Below, piece by piece: positions 35,460 through 46,969 of a DNA stretch of 64,000 bases. The DNA comes from Toxorhynchites rutilus septentrionalis (lineage: Eukaryota > Arthropoda > Insecta > Diptera > Culicidae): assembly GCF_029784135.1 (NCBI RefSeq), contig NC_073745.1:242263946-242327945 (forward strand), written 5' to 3'. The notes beneath the pieces are model-generated. The model was not told the origin of the DNA. It did no database searches and saw only the letters and a program-made list of their open reading frames with translations. The position numbers and the translations under genes are program-made. Within the stretch, counting starts at the first letter, position 1; each line of letters starts with the position of its first letter.

Positions 35460-36753
35460 TTTTTTTTCCAAAATATATATTTTTATCAAGGCTCATAAGG
35501 CGTTAGCCTGACGGGGCCGGAGTTCAATATTTAGACAGTTTTTCTTATTATCTATGTTAGTAATATGTAACCGATTACTCGCGGTCGGCTCGAGGTTAGT
35601 ATTACAAGTGTTCTCGTAATTGGGATGTTGCTGTCTCCAATGCTCTGTACGTGTGCCCGACACGGGATACTTCCTATTGGGATGCAGCTAACCATTAATC
35701 AGCAACGCCCCCCTAGTACGTACCCCATATCTAGCGTGGTGCGTCTTCTCGACTCGAGGAATCCAGGATAGAATGGTCACTAGCCGGCGCAATCATCAGC
35801 TCGTGTAGAGTTGTCATGAGCGGTACAACCTTTGGCTCTTGTTGAATCATCAGTGGACTGCACAACCTTTGGCCCGTGTATCTGTAAAGAGTGTGTGTAT
35901 GTATTGCCGCGACTAAGTAAAAGTTTATAGATCGGATAGGAGGGATATGAAACAGGGTCACAACGAAGGAAACATCATTAAACGTTGACATCGGCGTTTC
36001 TGAGGAACAGGTATAGATGAAGCAGAAGATCAGGATCAGAAGATATCCCGGACGGGGATATCCGATTGTCTGCCTTGTGCTCTCAGTGCTCTAGAGAGCT
36101 GAGAGCGAGCAGAATGGAACCGGATACACGACCAGACAACATGCTCGATGTCGTGGTAGCCATCGCCACAATCACAAAGATTGTTTGCTGCGAGCCCAAT
36201 GCGATAGAGATGCGCGTTTAGGTTGTAGTGATTGGACATGAGCCGAGATATCACGCGAATGAAATCACGACCTACATTCAATCCCTTAAACCAAGCACTC
36301 GTCGAAACCTTAGGGATAATCGTGTGTAACCAACGACCGAACTCATCTTCACTCCACATGCGCTGCCAACTAACGAGTGTGTCTTGACGAGGAATGTGAA
36401 AAAATTCATTATAGGCAATTTGCCTTTCAAAAAGTGTGCCTTCTGAAGCGCCCACCTTAGCTAGCGAGTCCGCTTTCTCATTCCCCGGAATCGAGCAATG
36501 AGAGGGAACCCATGCTAAGGTAATCTTGAATAATTTTTCGACCAAAACACCCAATAGATGTCTTATTCTTGTTAGGAAATAAGATGAGCGTTTATCAACT
36601 TTCATTGAGCGGATTGCCTTTATTGAGCTGAGACTGTCTGAAAAAATAAAATAATGGTCGATGGGCAGTGTTTCAATGATCCCTAGAGCATAGTATATCG
36701 CACCCATTTCTGCGACATACACGGAACAAGGATCTTTGAGTTTGAAAGAGGCT
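35460..36753 (-). mobile_element. LINE B: RNase H-bearing non-LTR element, strongly 5' truncated, nested in LINE A
   Basis: Bounded by a 10-bp duplication (AACTTTCTTT on plus, 35,450-35,459 and 36,754-36,763) and, at its 3' end, a short poly(A) (T run 35,460-35,467 on plus). It carries the last ~240 codons of an ORF2 with an RNase H domain and a 570-bp 3' UTR. RNase H plus a C-terminal Cys/His motif (CDCGDGYHDIEHVVWSC) points to an I/Loa-type group rather than the Jockey group of LINE A. Same orientation as A. Confidence 0.92.
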
Positions 36754-38390
36754 AACTTTCTTTGTACTGACTCGAATCTATTTATCCAGGTGTTATGATA
36801 TGGACACCACACGATAGCATTTGAATCTAAAATCGAGCGTACAAGTGCACAATACAGTGATCGAAGGCAATGAGGATCGCGAAATTCGGTGGCTATTTTA
36901 AAAATGAAACCTAATTGTCTATTGGTTTTTGCGATGATTCCATCGTAATGAAGGCGGAACGTGAGTCCTGAATCAAGGATAACTCCCAGGTCACGTATAT
37001 GATTAACGCGTACATGAGGTTGGCTGGAGATGTTGTAGTCGTAGGTTATCGGATTCAATTTCCGATGAAACGATATTACATTGCATTTCGAAATGCTTAT
37101 AGTTAATAAGTTTTTGGAGCACCATTCTTCAAAAGTATCAATCCATTGTTGCAAGAGAAGACAATCTTCAATATTGTTTACTATTATGTATATCTTGACA
37201 TCGTCTGCGTAGAAAAGGCGGCATCCTGGCGGTAGTAATTCCGATAATTCATTCATAAAAATTGAGAAAAGGAGTGGGCCTAAATTGCTTCCCTGTGGAA
37301 CGCCGGATTTGTTGGAAAAATATTCTGACGATTCCGATCCAATTTTGACACATAGTCTGCGGTTTGTAAGGTATGATTCGAACCATTTGATGAGATCACT
37401 AGAGATTCCGAGTTTATTCAGTTTTAAAAGTAGTATCCTATGATCGACTCGGTCGAACGCTGCTTTGAGATCGGTATATATCACGTCAACTTGTGAACCG
37501 GCATCTAGACTACTTAAGCAAAATGAAGTGAACTGCACCAGATTTGTAGAAACAGATCTTTTAGGGTAGAATCCATGTTGATCAACTGATATATAATTTT
37601 TACAGCTCCGGAACAATACATCATTAACAATTATCTCAAATACTTTCGAGCAAGCGCATAAAGAGGTGATGCCTCGATAATTTTCAACATTCTGCTTATC
37701 ACCTTTTTTGTGGACGGGGAACATCACAGACAACTTCCAATTAAATGGAAATCTGCCTTCTTGAAGCGACATATTAAAAATCAGTGTTAATGGATGCACC
37801 AATGCGCTTGAACAACGTTTCAAAACGCAGGAGGGAATTCCATCCGGGCTAGCTGATGTAGAGTATTTCATCTTGGCAATAGCAGATTCTACCTGTTCAT
37901 GGGTAACAGTAATACCTGTCAGTTCACAGACATTGTTTGGTGTGTCTCTACAAGCAACATCTGCCTGTTCATCGGTAGCGATGGAGCAATTGAATGCGCT
38001 TTTGAAATGTGTAGCGAAAAACTCGCTTTTTTCAGAAGGGGATCGAGCTGATTCGGAATCCAGGAACATTTCTACCGGTAGTCCACTTTCTTTCCGTTTA
38101 GTGTTTACGAAATTCCAAAACCGCTTCGGATTTCTCCGTAGGTTGTCTTGTGCACGAAGAGTGTAACGTTTGTACAGATATCGGTTGTAAATTCGGTAAT
38201 CGTTGCTGGCGCGTGCAAACTGTAGCTTATAGAAGGGACAACGAGTTCTACAATACTTCCGAAGTGTTCTCGACCTTGTGCGTTTTAGGCATCGCAAACG
38301 TGCATTTCCCCAGGGTGGCTTTTGAGATGGTCTGCGTGTAGGTACATTTTCTGCTAAAGCAGTGTTAACGATACATGAAAAAAGACTCAC
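36036..38390 (-). pseudogene. Chimeric 784-codon frame: LINE A reverse transcriptase fused to LINE B RNase H
   Basis: The first ~540 codons are LINE A: KKGDKQNVENYRGITSLCAC, HGFYPKRSVSTNLVQF, YTDLKAAFDRVDHRI, SGVPQGSNLGPLLFSIF, catalytic YADD at 37,200-37,211, RDLGVILDSGLTF and NRFESVQRK. The remaining ~240 codons are LINE B: AEMGAIYYALG (Glu), HYFIFSDSLSSIKAI (Asp), LAWVPSHCSIPGNEKADSLA (Asp), then the CDCGDGYHDIEHVVWSC motif. B inserted after the RK codons so that the frame is kept. RNase H lacks its first catalytic Asp (the TDGS segment), which lay upstream of the truncation. Upstream, the endonuclease frame ends at an in-frame TGA (38,409-38,411), so the whole is not a working ORF2. Confidence 0.92.
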
Positions 38391-38408
38391 AGCCTGATCG
38401 ATGTTGGT

Positions 38409-39010
38409 TCATTGTTCTAAAAACGTCCAATCTGTTTTGTGAAAAACTTCGCTCAGCGTGTTATAGTCAGCTTTTTGGTAGTTCAACTCGGGATGGTCAG
38501 TGTCGATGGTAGTTAGCGGTTCTATAGCTTCTGATAACTGACATTGTCCTATTAGAGAATCTGATATCAGTACTAGGTCGAGGAGTCGTTCATTTCTATT
38601 CAGGATTCTATTTATTTGCTTCAAGCCATTCAAACTGAAACCATCCAATAGTGCAGCACATGCAATAGAAGTATGTGATCTCATCACATCTACCGTTAGA
38701 TAGTTTGAAGTGATGGGGGTCCATACAAGCCCAGGTTGGTTGTAATCCCCAAACAAGAGTGCGTGATCCAGTGCATGGAGTTCCGACATAATAGCACTGA
38801 TAGATTCAATATGTTTGTTTACACTGCGTAAATCATTTCTGCGATCAGGTGGTAAGTATAGCACACCAATACTGATTCGAAAGTTGGATAGCCTCAGCGT
38901 CACCCAAAGATGTTCAAGACAAACGTCGACGGTAGTACGATCAAGACAGCAGTTCAGCGAAACTGAGACGGCGATAAGTACTCCACCACCTCTTGTTTTC
39001 GTGCTATTGG
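38409..39010 (-). pseudogene. LINE A apurinic-like endonuclease domain, C-terminal part
   Basis: Reads STKTRGGGVLIAVSVSLNCC, ISIGVLYLPPDRRND, LFGDYNQPGLVW (catalytic Asp region) and RLLDLVLISDSLI, ending at an in-frame TGA shortly before the linker NIDQAVSLF that continues into the RT frame. The domain's N-terminal third is missing (5' truncation). The open frame extends a further ~100 bp into repeat Q (to 39,113), which is not LINE sequence. Confidence 0.88.
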
Positions 39011-39019
39011 AGCGGTTAC

Positions 39020-39538
39020 GATGGCTGTCATACAAACGAATTACAAATTTTTTCATAACTCGAAAACTAATCAAGCGAATGGAGCCAAATTTGGCAAAGG
39101 TTTTACGGGGCACGAAACGTTTCTATGGTGAATACACTCATCCCCCTCTCTAAGCAATACAAACGAAACACAAACTTCTGCATAACTCGAGAACTAATCA
39201 AGCACAATTTGGGATTTGAGGGTTTTTGGGTATGAGAAATGTTTCTATGATGGTATGACACCCCTCCAAACATGACAATTGAAAATTTTCGAAAAACTCT
39301 GAAGGACAAAGGGAAAATTCGAAAAATTAAATTCCCATGTGTTCTACAATTACATAGTGACAAGTGCTGTTAGTCCATTTGATGTTTGCGCTAGCGAAAT
39401 TGATCTCTGTTCGAAACTGGAAATGGATTTCAATGTGATGAAACGCACTCCTATATCTTCTTCTATCTATACCAAAAAAAGAATCGCCAGATGTCAAAAA
39501 ACAAATTTTGGGCGGGACGAAGTTTGCCGGGTCAGCTA
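39020..39538 (+). mobile_element. Repeat Q units followed by a Helitron-like 3' end
   Basis: Two Q units (39,020-39,130 and 39,166-39,260) are followed by AAAATTCGAAAAATTAAATT and other unique sequence. The stretch ends GGGCGGGACGAAGTTTGCCG, GGTCAGCTAG with a T next (39,536-39,539). A CTAG|T terminus after a GC-rich tract fits a Helitron 3' end. This would make Q the internal tandem repeat of a non-autonomous Helitron, which LINE A split. The 5' end was not located. Confidence 0.4.
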
Positions 39539-39539
39539 G

Positions 39540-40641
39540 TATCATATATTACTGAAGGGCGAGAGATAAGTTTAAGTTCTCATTTTTGTGAAATCTAGAG
39601 ACCTCAAACTCAGAGAGTTCATTCATTCGTCCCTAGTTTTAATTTTCCAGGTGTTCAGTTCCTGAAAAGAAGCGAAAACCTTCATCAGCCAGTCAAAGTG
39701 TATAAACTGCATTCGGTTTAAGCTGCCTATTTTGTGGATTCGCTTCCACTCAAGGAAGGTTTGTACAGCAAGCAAACGAGAAAATGGTTTCACATATCTT
39801 CTGGCGTGAAATCGTACTAGGTGTTTTTTTTATATATTTTTATTCCAGAGATTTTCAACCACCTAGGCTAGTTCATCTCTGCGCAATAGACATTGTTATC
39901 ACTTATTGGCTCTTCGTCACAACGCAACGGTCGCCATGTCATATTTGACTTTTTCACTTGTAGTGACTTGGATGGTGGTTAAAACGGTCATAATCTTTAT
40001 TTTGTTTAGTTTTATATATCTACTGATCAGTAATCATTACATAAAGGAAAACAAGAGGAATAAGTAATAAATGTTAAAGAATGCATCGATGGCGTTGTCG
40101 CGCCACTTGTAACATGACAATAGCCATACCAAAATACGATGTTCTTCATGGAACGGTAAGGTACCTGACAAAGCATCGACCGACTGTCGCTTGCTAATAC
40201 GTGAGATTGAATTCCTAGAAGTGTTGTGGGAAGTACTGAGATTTAAGACGTGTAGAATGCACATGTCATAACCTTATTGAAATTCGCAAAATATAGTTTA
40301 AATATAAATGTAACACTAGCTGGTAGCTGTTGCTGGAAATTCATAACTCAAACAATTTATTTCGATATTTATGTATTGAAATCAATCGCCACAAATGTTT
40401 GTGCATCGTCGAAAATAGCTTTCGCACAGCTTCCATGTCTGCTACGAAACGCAAACAAACAAATCGCGTAGTTGCTCCAGCGATAAACTGTCGAATGGAT
40501 GTACACAAAACTGGTAATTACCTTTTTTTGCAGAAAATACCCTGTTAATATAAAACACAAATAAAAAATTGTGACATCTATTCTGGGAGACACTGTAAAG
40601 CATTTGAGATGACGGTTATATCGCCGATAATCGGACATAGT
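39540..40641. other. Intergenic, nothing recognised
   Basis: AT-rich; several frames of 64-89 codons overlap on both strands at 40,037-40,638 without any domain. Confidence 0.4.
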
Positions 40642-40655
40642 GACATGTTAACTTT

Positions 40656-40800
40656 ATTCTTGAGCTTGCCACTCAGAATGTATTCAAGGCATGTTATTTG
40701 GCATAGAAATCTCAACTAAGTACTAATAAAAATGACGCAAGTAAATACTACGTTGAGACGGCGAAGTTCCTCTAGGAACGTTAGAGCCATTTAAGAAGAA
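40656..40800 (+). mobile_element. SINE family a, 5'-truncated copy with 14-bp duplication
   Basis: GAGCTTGCCACTCAGAATG through GGCGAAGTTCCTCTAGGAAC to AAGAAGAA matches the 3' half of the SINE at 61.27-61.56 kb. GACATGTTAACTTT occurs at 40,642-40,655 and 40,801-40,814, so ends are exact. The tRNA-like head is missing, so this copy was dead on arrival. Confidence 0.88.
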
Positions 40801-40814
40801 GACATGTTAACTTT

Positions 40815-42730
40815 TACTATTTAATGTAAAAGTACAAACAAATATTATGATTGTACAATTTTCTCCACGATCTACACGATCTACGATCTATCAAAATCAT
40901 CGTTCACTTCACTGTCCTCATCCCGAAACAATAAACGGCTGACAATAATTGAGTGATTTTCTCTAACTTCAACCGTTGCTTCCCTTCTTCCCAACATCCA
41001 CATCCACTTGAATAGTGGGCTCCAGTGGACCATGCGTAATGAATACCGAAGAACAGCGCTACCGTTAAATAGGATTTCACGGATCATCGGTTCGATTGTC
41101 TGAGGCGTTTCTTTCTTGTGGTTGGTGCGGTTTGCTTTTTTCCCCGAGCTTCTAAGCCTCTGGAGAGCGAGAGAAAACGAGCGCAAAGATAAAGACTTTC
41201 CGCATTGATCGGATTGGTTCCAGCGGGCAGGAAACCCTTCACTTCCAAGCCGCATCTTCAAACGGCTGACAGGGTGGAGGAAGCCTAGGTGCTACCATGC
41301 TACCTGTTGTAATGTTACTTTCTGCTGCCGTAAGCCGTTTAAGCGCGACTCGCGCAATTCAGCTATTATTTTATGATGCTCTACGAAAGGTGAGCCTGAC
41401 GATTGAGTTGTAGCGATCGATGGTGCGCAATTACAGATTACCACCGTTACAGTTTCAGATAAAACAAATCGTTGTGGCGCTATTTACGATGTAATGGAAA
41501 TTGAACTGTATTTGACAGATTGCCACATCAAGGCGAGAATTTAAAACAATCTGTTTCTGAACCGAAGAAACACGATGCGTCGCATTACGGTTCCGCATAT
41601 GTTTTCTACTATAAACAACATCCGACTGTTTCCAGTTTCGAAAACAAACGATAAGAGGAACAGCTCGTACTGTACTCGATTTCCCACCATAAGCTGCTGT
41701 ACACATAGGAACATGTTATCTGAGAATTCCTCGAATCATCCAAGCTATGTGGGTATCGATTTCAGTTCCAAACCGAAAGGGGTTATTCGATTGTTGTGAT
41801 TGGAAATGATATCTGAAATAAAAATATATCCGCTCGATCTGTGTACCTACATCAAAGCAGTTCTCCCAAACGCCAATGGATTGTATCGAAAAGGAAAAGC
41901 ACAAATCATTGAAGATTCGGATATGGTTCCCAGCTGGTACCGAACACGCCAACGGAATCTCGTCCACGCAGAGCAAGCGCGCGCGCCTCGTCATTCATGT
42001 ATGCTCTTTTCGGAGCGCAATGTGGGATCTGCTATCTGCCATCTTCTCACTCCCGAGCTGGAATTTGGAAACCAACGTTTCATTCATACGAGGAGCGGAA
42101 TACGGCGAAAAAAAACTCGTAAAGTGTTCTAAGAAACGATCCCATTGTCTTGTCAGATGGCGCTTCCGATTGGCTCGCTGGGGACAAGTTGAAATTGGTT
42201 GAATGGTAATTGCTCGGAGCGATATGAAGCATGGGAACGCGACGAAATCGAGGGGTTGCCCAGCATTGCGTGTCGAATAGTCGTAAAGATCAGCGAGATG
42301 GCAAAAAGCTTGTGTCTTCTGAATGAAGATGGCGCTCGGTTTTTTTTATTTGTTGCTGTACACACCGGAAATGGATCGTTCATCACTTTTGACTGATCAG
42401 CTCCTGAAAACGATCGAATGACGGCCACTAGTTGTCAATCGATGGGAAGATCTATTTTTTGCTATCAAAATCAAGACAAGATCTGATTGGTTGTTTCGAA
42501 TCAATAACAATTAGCTGACGGAAACCAAACCCAAGCATAATTCGATCCGTTAGTAAGCAGAAATTAGGGAATGTTCACCTCATTTTATTTTTAATAGCAT
42601 TAATTGGTTAGTTTGGTGCAATGTAGGACATGACCCGATCGTGAGAATGACCAAGTGAACGCTGCGATAACATCGTGTTCCAAATACCATAAATTCCCTT
42701 TTAGTGTGTTTATGGATTTACGGATCATTC
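40815..42730. other. Unassigned, partly GC-richer region
   Basis: 40.9-42.45 kb is less AT-rich, free of obvious repeats, with overlapping 90-126-codon frames on both strands (40,881-41,261 minus; 41,800-42,202 plus in two frames). None has a recognised domain. Unique non-repetitive DNA in this setting could be regulatory. Confidence 0.3.
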
Positions 42731-43200
42731 TTAAGGCAGTGTTCTAGCCTAGAAATTTGAAAAAAAATCCTTCATATTTCTGTAGTTTAGGCATTCAAGA
42801 ATATACCCTAGAAAGGACTTAACGAAAATTCTATTATTTAGCGAGTTAGAGCCATTTTAGTGATGCGGTATCTAACCTGATATGGCGCGTTTTTCTAGAA
42901 ACTTGTTTTTTCAAACTGGCGTACACGATATCTCAAGTTCTACTGAACCGATTCATGTCGAATTCATATGAATACAATCTGCAGGCATCTCTCTATCGCA
43001 TGAACCTCTGAAAAATGATATTTTAAAAATTTTACCATTTATAAAAAATCGGGAAACGTAAGAAAAAACGTTTCAAGCCGCATTTTGTTTTTCAAACTTT
43101 GTCAAAAAAGATGTTTTTGGCTTGTCCGAGGTTCATGCGATAGCTCGAAAAAATGTTCGAAAGTCGTGTCTCTAACAAGAAAACCACCATAAGTAATGCA
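42731..43200 (+). mobile_element. T1 element, copy 1 (about 470 bp)
   Basis: Shares AGCCATTTTAGTGATGCGGT, GATATCTCAAGTTCTACTGA, AATCTGCAGGCATCTCTCTA and TCATGCGATAG with the inverted copy at 54.57-56.05 kb. The left end TTAAGGCAGTGTTCTAG parallels the TIR of that copy; the right end is eroded near GTCGTGTCTCTAACAAGA. A further partial end occurs at 45.44-45.49 kb. Non-autonomous; superfamily unknown. Confidence 0.65.
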
Positions 43201-43439
43201 TATCCAATTAGAATGTCTTCAAAATATGCAATTTTACAATTTTAAATTAATTGAACGGCTGATCGGAAATCACCAATAAGCCCAAAAACACTCCAAAATT
43301 TGCACAAGCTGTCTCCCGGTAACAAATTATGAAAATATTTTTTTCATCATTCTTAATATTGATTTAAATTGCCTCGAAAAGAGGTTTCATAGAAGCGAAA
43401 AAAATTATAGGAGGATGTGTTGAAGACACGACAGCATTG

Positions 43440-44119
43440 TTGACGAAGAACTACGCTGTAGTTTAATTCAAGTCGCTTGTTTATAGCTGCGCATATTATT
43501 TTGTAATGCTACGAAAATTTTGAAATAACAATTCTACCTGAAATAATTTTTTTATTGTAGATTCATTTGACGGTAATTGTTTGATGATTCATTCTTGTAG
43601 TCGCAGAATAATACACGCTCGAGATAAGCGCAGCTGTCTTCCTTAGTGGAGAAAGTTTTGCTACTGGCAAGCGAAACTAAATCACATACAAAATTCCAGA
43701 ACGACATTCACTTTCTTGGTGACTAAATTAACGAAATAAACTCTATCTGTTAATTTCAACAATCTCGAAAAGAGCAGCACTGCTTCATTATGATCAAGAT
43801 TAGCGCAAATGCAATCCTAGTTCAAAGCAGTTTTGCGACTGACACGCGAACCCAAATAAATTAATAACTTATTATAACTTGGTATTCCCCAAATATTTTT
43901 TCGGTGCATAACCTTAACACCTGCTTCATCATATACAGACTATGGGATTGTAATGTGTGGCATATCAAACTAATCTTAGGGAATTTCCGATTCGTTTGGT
44001 ATGTAAATCGCCAAAATCAGTTCGCGGCAAAAATAGTTATTAACGTTAACTTTATTTCATAAAAACGTGACCTGTTTTTTGATTTGGCACCCTTTATGAA
44101 AGATGTAGTTCTATGTCAA
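43440..44119. mobile_element. M1 element copy 2, internally deleted, 680 bp
   Basis: Ends TTGACGAAGAACTACG (43,440-43,455) and TGTAGTTCTATGTCAA (44,104-44,119) are near-perfect inverted repeats. The interior is the reverse complement of both flanks of M1 copy 1 (for example GAATGAAT...TCCTTAGTGGAGAAAG and ACGTTAACTTTATTTCATAA). It lacks about 1.1 kb found in copy 1. Confidence 0.7.
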
Positions 44120-44698
44120 AAATACATCGCTGTGAGTGTTAGATTGGTGGCACGAGCACGGTTTACTCTTTCTGCTGCGTAACCGCTCCTTCTAATGTGC
44201 AGTGCTACCCAGTTGAAATATGCATTATCGCTTCAGAGCGGAGCAGCGACTTTTATTTATATTGGCTGGAGAATCACACAGAGGTGGGGCTTACGACGCA
44301 ATGTTTCGCTTCTCTTCAATCATCCATTGTATCGAGCAACATCGTTGTTTGTAACATCAGCATTAGGAAATACTGTTGTCTGCTCGCTAGTTTTTGCGTC
44401 TGTTGGCTTCGTTGTCTTACTTTAAATATTCCTCTTGGATGGGATGATATGCACAATTTATAGCTACAATTGTTTTCGCAGTAGTATTGATGTATTAAAA
44501 TTGAATTCCGTTGTTACTCTAGATGTCCTTTTCGATCGGTAGAATTTAAGAAATACAAATTGGGTCAATCGAGCGTGGGATTCAGCGCGTTATGATAATA
44601 CTTGACATTTTACAATTATTCAATTGTTTATCTCGAGAAAAAAAAATCTTTATTGTGACAGATGCCTAGAAATATTTTCAACCAATCAATGCAAATAT
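44120..44698. other. Unassigned
   Basis: Two overlapping plus frames (44,195-44,463) with hydrophobic stretches but no recognised family. No repeat boundary seen. Confidence 0.35.
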
Positions 44699-44711
44699 AT
44701 TTGCGATCTAT

Positions 44712-44868
44712 GGAGGCGATCTGGAGTAGTGGTAACATCCATGCCTCTCACGCTAAAGGTCACGAGTTCAATTCTCACTCCCGACATTCTTCCAAAAATG
44801 GAAGTAAAAGTGACGAACCAGCCAAATGAGTTGAAAGTCACTATAATACAGATAAAAAAAAAAAAAAA
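44712..44868 (+). mobile_element. SINE family b, best copy, with 13-bp target duplication
   Basis: ATTTGCGATCTAT lies at 44,699-44,711 and 44,869-44,881. The element opens with GGAGGCGATCTGGAGTAGTG, then GGTCACGAGTTCAATTC (B box), body GACATTCTTCCAAAAATGGA, and a poly(A) tail (44,854-44,868). Its length, about 157 bp, is typical for a small tRNA-derived SINE. The clean duplication and pure tail suggest recent insertion. Confidence 0.88.
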
Positions 44869-44881
44869 ATTTGCGATCTAT

Positions 44882-45910
44882 TAAGAAACGATTTACATGT
44901 TCAGTGTCAAAATAGTGAAGTGTTGAAAAATGAAAGAAATTATAGAGAATGTTGTGCAAGAAAGACTGCATTGTTGACTTGGAATAAGACATTATTTTAT
45001 TCGATTCCTTTTTTTCGTTCTTTGTTTTTTCGTTGATTTATGTTTACCTTAGGTTCTATTTTATCAATGTTTCTAAAAAAGAGGAATATTTTGCTTCAGA
45101 ATTTCATTTAATTTGCTCTGCTAGCATACGGAGGTAGTGGATAAAAGTTCTCACGAAAGTTTGATTGAACGATAACTGACGAAAAGAAACAAACAATTTT
45201 GTTCGCTCGAAGCAAAACAATTCTATGTAGTAATTTACTTCTCACGATTGCATACGATTCGTATGGCCACACTTTCGCACATAGCCGCATTCACTGTCAC
45301 CGCCGCCTAATCATCAGCTCTCAACTATTCTAGTTACGAATATTGTTTCTCCATTCAATTTTTGTTTTATTGTTAAAAGACAGATGAACAAATGATGATA
45401 TAATGTATAGTAAAAATATTATTCGTTTTATTTTTACGGAGGTCGAAAAAACGTCCGAAATTCGTGTCTCTACACTAGAATACCCCCTGAAGTAATGCAT
45501 ATCCTATTAGAATCACTTCAAAATATGCGAAATGTTAATCCTTCACTCACAAAACGAACGCAAATAAATATAAATATAGTTACGTAACAAACAGAAAAAA
45601 TAACGATGAATTATAAAAATACATATAGTAAATAATTCTTATCTGTTTTGAGGTTTTAGTATGTATAATAGTGCCTTAATTTTAAATAGAATTTTGGCAT
45701 TCATAATCTTAAATCTTAAATCGCGACGAATCTAGCTTACTTTTCAAAATATTGAGAGATTACATTAACTCATTCGGAAAAAAAGTGTTGCAGAAATCAT
45801 TACTGATGAAATCGATGTTTCAAAGATTTATCACTTCTGCCGAGGGTCTGCTGTTGCTGGGTGATTCGGCAACTATTTTGTAAATGGTTCCGAAAACAAT
45901 TATATAAAAA
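44882..45910. other. AT-rich intergenic with a T1 end fragment
   Basis: At 45,440-45,535, GGTCGAAAAAACGTCCGAAA, TTCGTGTCTCTACACTAGAA and then AGTAATGCATATCCTATTAG match the right end of T1 copy 1 and the sequence following it. Otherwise nothing is recognised. Confidence 0.45.
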
Positions 45911-45912
45911 TA

Positions 45913-46290
45913 GATCTACGTCTTTCAGGAAGGATGCCAAATCAGAAAACAGGTCACGTTTTTATGAAATAAAGTTAACGTTAATGAATATTTTCACTGT
46001 GAACAAATACTCATGATTTGTATACCAATCGAATCGGAATTTCTCTAAGATTTGTTTGATATGCTATACAATTTGCTAATCTCTTAACGGTTCAAATTCA
46101 TGAAAACTGGAAGAACTTCCTTTTTTTCCCATACATTTGTTCTGTCGATTTGTGTGCTAACCCTACCCATATTTCGAATGCTTATAACTCGAACATTTCT
46201 TAACAGATCGGAAAGATGTTTGCATCAATTGATAGGAAATATTTCTACGCGTCTTTCGCAATTAATAAAATATTATTTTTCATGAGATGA
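45913..46290 (+). mobile_element. M1 fragment (left part and a segment also found at 54.3 kb)
   Basis: TCTACGTCTTTCAGG, AACAGGTCACGTTTTTATGA, AATCGGAATTTCTCTAAGAT and CATACATTTGTTCTGTCGAT follow M1 copy 1 in order. Then GGAAAGATGTTTGCATCAAT and ATTTCTACGCGTCTTTCGCA match the 54.3-kb fragment. The outer TIR is incomplete. Confidence 0.55.
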
Positions 46291-46347
46291 ACTATTAAAT
46301 AACTGTGAACTATTAAATAACTGCCGAGTGGTTATCGTCTCACATTA

Positions 46348-46475
46348 TGGGGGAATCTGCTTTGCCAAAACATGCAAGTTGGGGATATTTTTTCCCACTG
46401 AGCTGTTTTTCCCTAACACGGAAAATTAATGTGCCTGGAGGAATCCGCTTTGCAAAGACATGCAAGTCGGGGGTA
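46348..46475 (+). repeat. Two tandem units with 88-bp period
   Basis: GGGGGAATCTGCTTTGCCAA with ACATGCAAGTTGGGG (from 46,348) is repeated as GGAGGAATCCGCTTTGCAAA with ACATGCAAGTCGGGG (from 46,436). Spanned by a 108-codon frame that shows no domain. Confidence 0.55.
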
Positions 46476-46780
46476 TTATTTTGTGTTGAATACTTTTGTA
46501 CGTTGTGCAGACCGGAATATGTTTCCCTAAAACGTACTTCTAAACTGAGAAGCCTGGGAAAATTGTCATCTAAGATACTAGAGGTTAATGAACTTTCGCG
46601 GTTCGAAAACTACGTGAACATGAGATGTGCAATAATAATGGCGAAATTAGTGATAAAGATCGATTCCTTTTAAAACAATTCGCGAAACAATGTTCCGGTC
46701 TTCAGCTTTGTTTTTCTCGAGTTGGCGTAATGGTTACATTAGACCTTTTAAAAAGTTACGCGAGATTTCAGCCTTTGTTA

Positions 46781-46969
46781 AGTGCGCTACACATACAGCG
46801 TCACCGTCACCGTCCCGTCAGCTATTCTTTTGGACTTATTTTGCCGACGTCAAAGTTGCCGGTGATTGGGTATGTGAATGCTACCATACGATTTCCATGG
46901 GAGAATATTTGACATTTCATTCCTTTACGTTGACTTCACGGTGACGGGACGTTGTATGTGTAGCGCACT
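46781..46969. mobile_element. Small MITE, 189 bp, TTA or TTAA duplication
   Basis: Inverted ends AGTGCGCTACACATACAGCG (left) and, from the right, AGTGCGCTACACATACAACG differ at one of 20 positions. TTA flanks both sides (46,778-46,780 and 46,970-46,972). A tetranucleotide TTAA reading is nearly possible, which would hint at a piggyBac relative. The sequence CGTCACCGTC-type near both ends is partly inverted too. Confidence 0.75.

Larger units (their letters stand above)
34779..39010 (-). mobile_element. LINE A: Jockey/CR1-group non-LTR element, 5' truncated, interrupted by LINE B
   Basis: On the minus strand, order is: endonuclease C-terminal part (39,010-38,409), linker, reverse transcriptase (38,390-36,764), insertion of LINE B (36,753-35,460), C-terminal domain (35,449-35,080), 3' UTR and a (TAAA)n tail (34,804-34,779, TTTA repeats on plus). 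Repeat Q lies on both sides in the same orientation, so A went into a Q array. The element without B is about 2.9 kb. Its 5' boundary is only known to be near 38,990-39,030. Confidence 0.9.

Noticed and set aside
40881..41261. 126-codon minus frame as a gene
   Set aside because: No recognised domain, no intron signals or promoter, and overlapping frames of similar length on the other strand nearby.
41800..42202. Two overlapping plus frames of ~110 codons
   Set aside because: Overlap in different frames with no motif; the raised GC of the region makes longer chance frames likely.
44712..44790. tRNA gene in the head of SINE family b
   Set aside because: Same reasoning: four dispersed copies with A-rich tail, not a folded tRNA.
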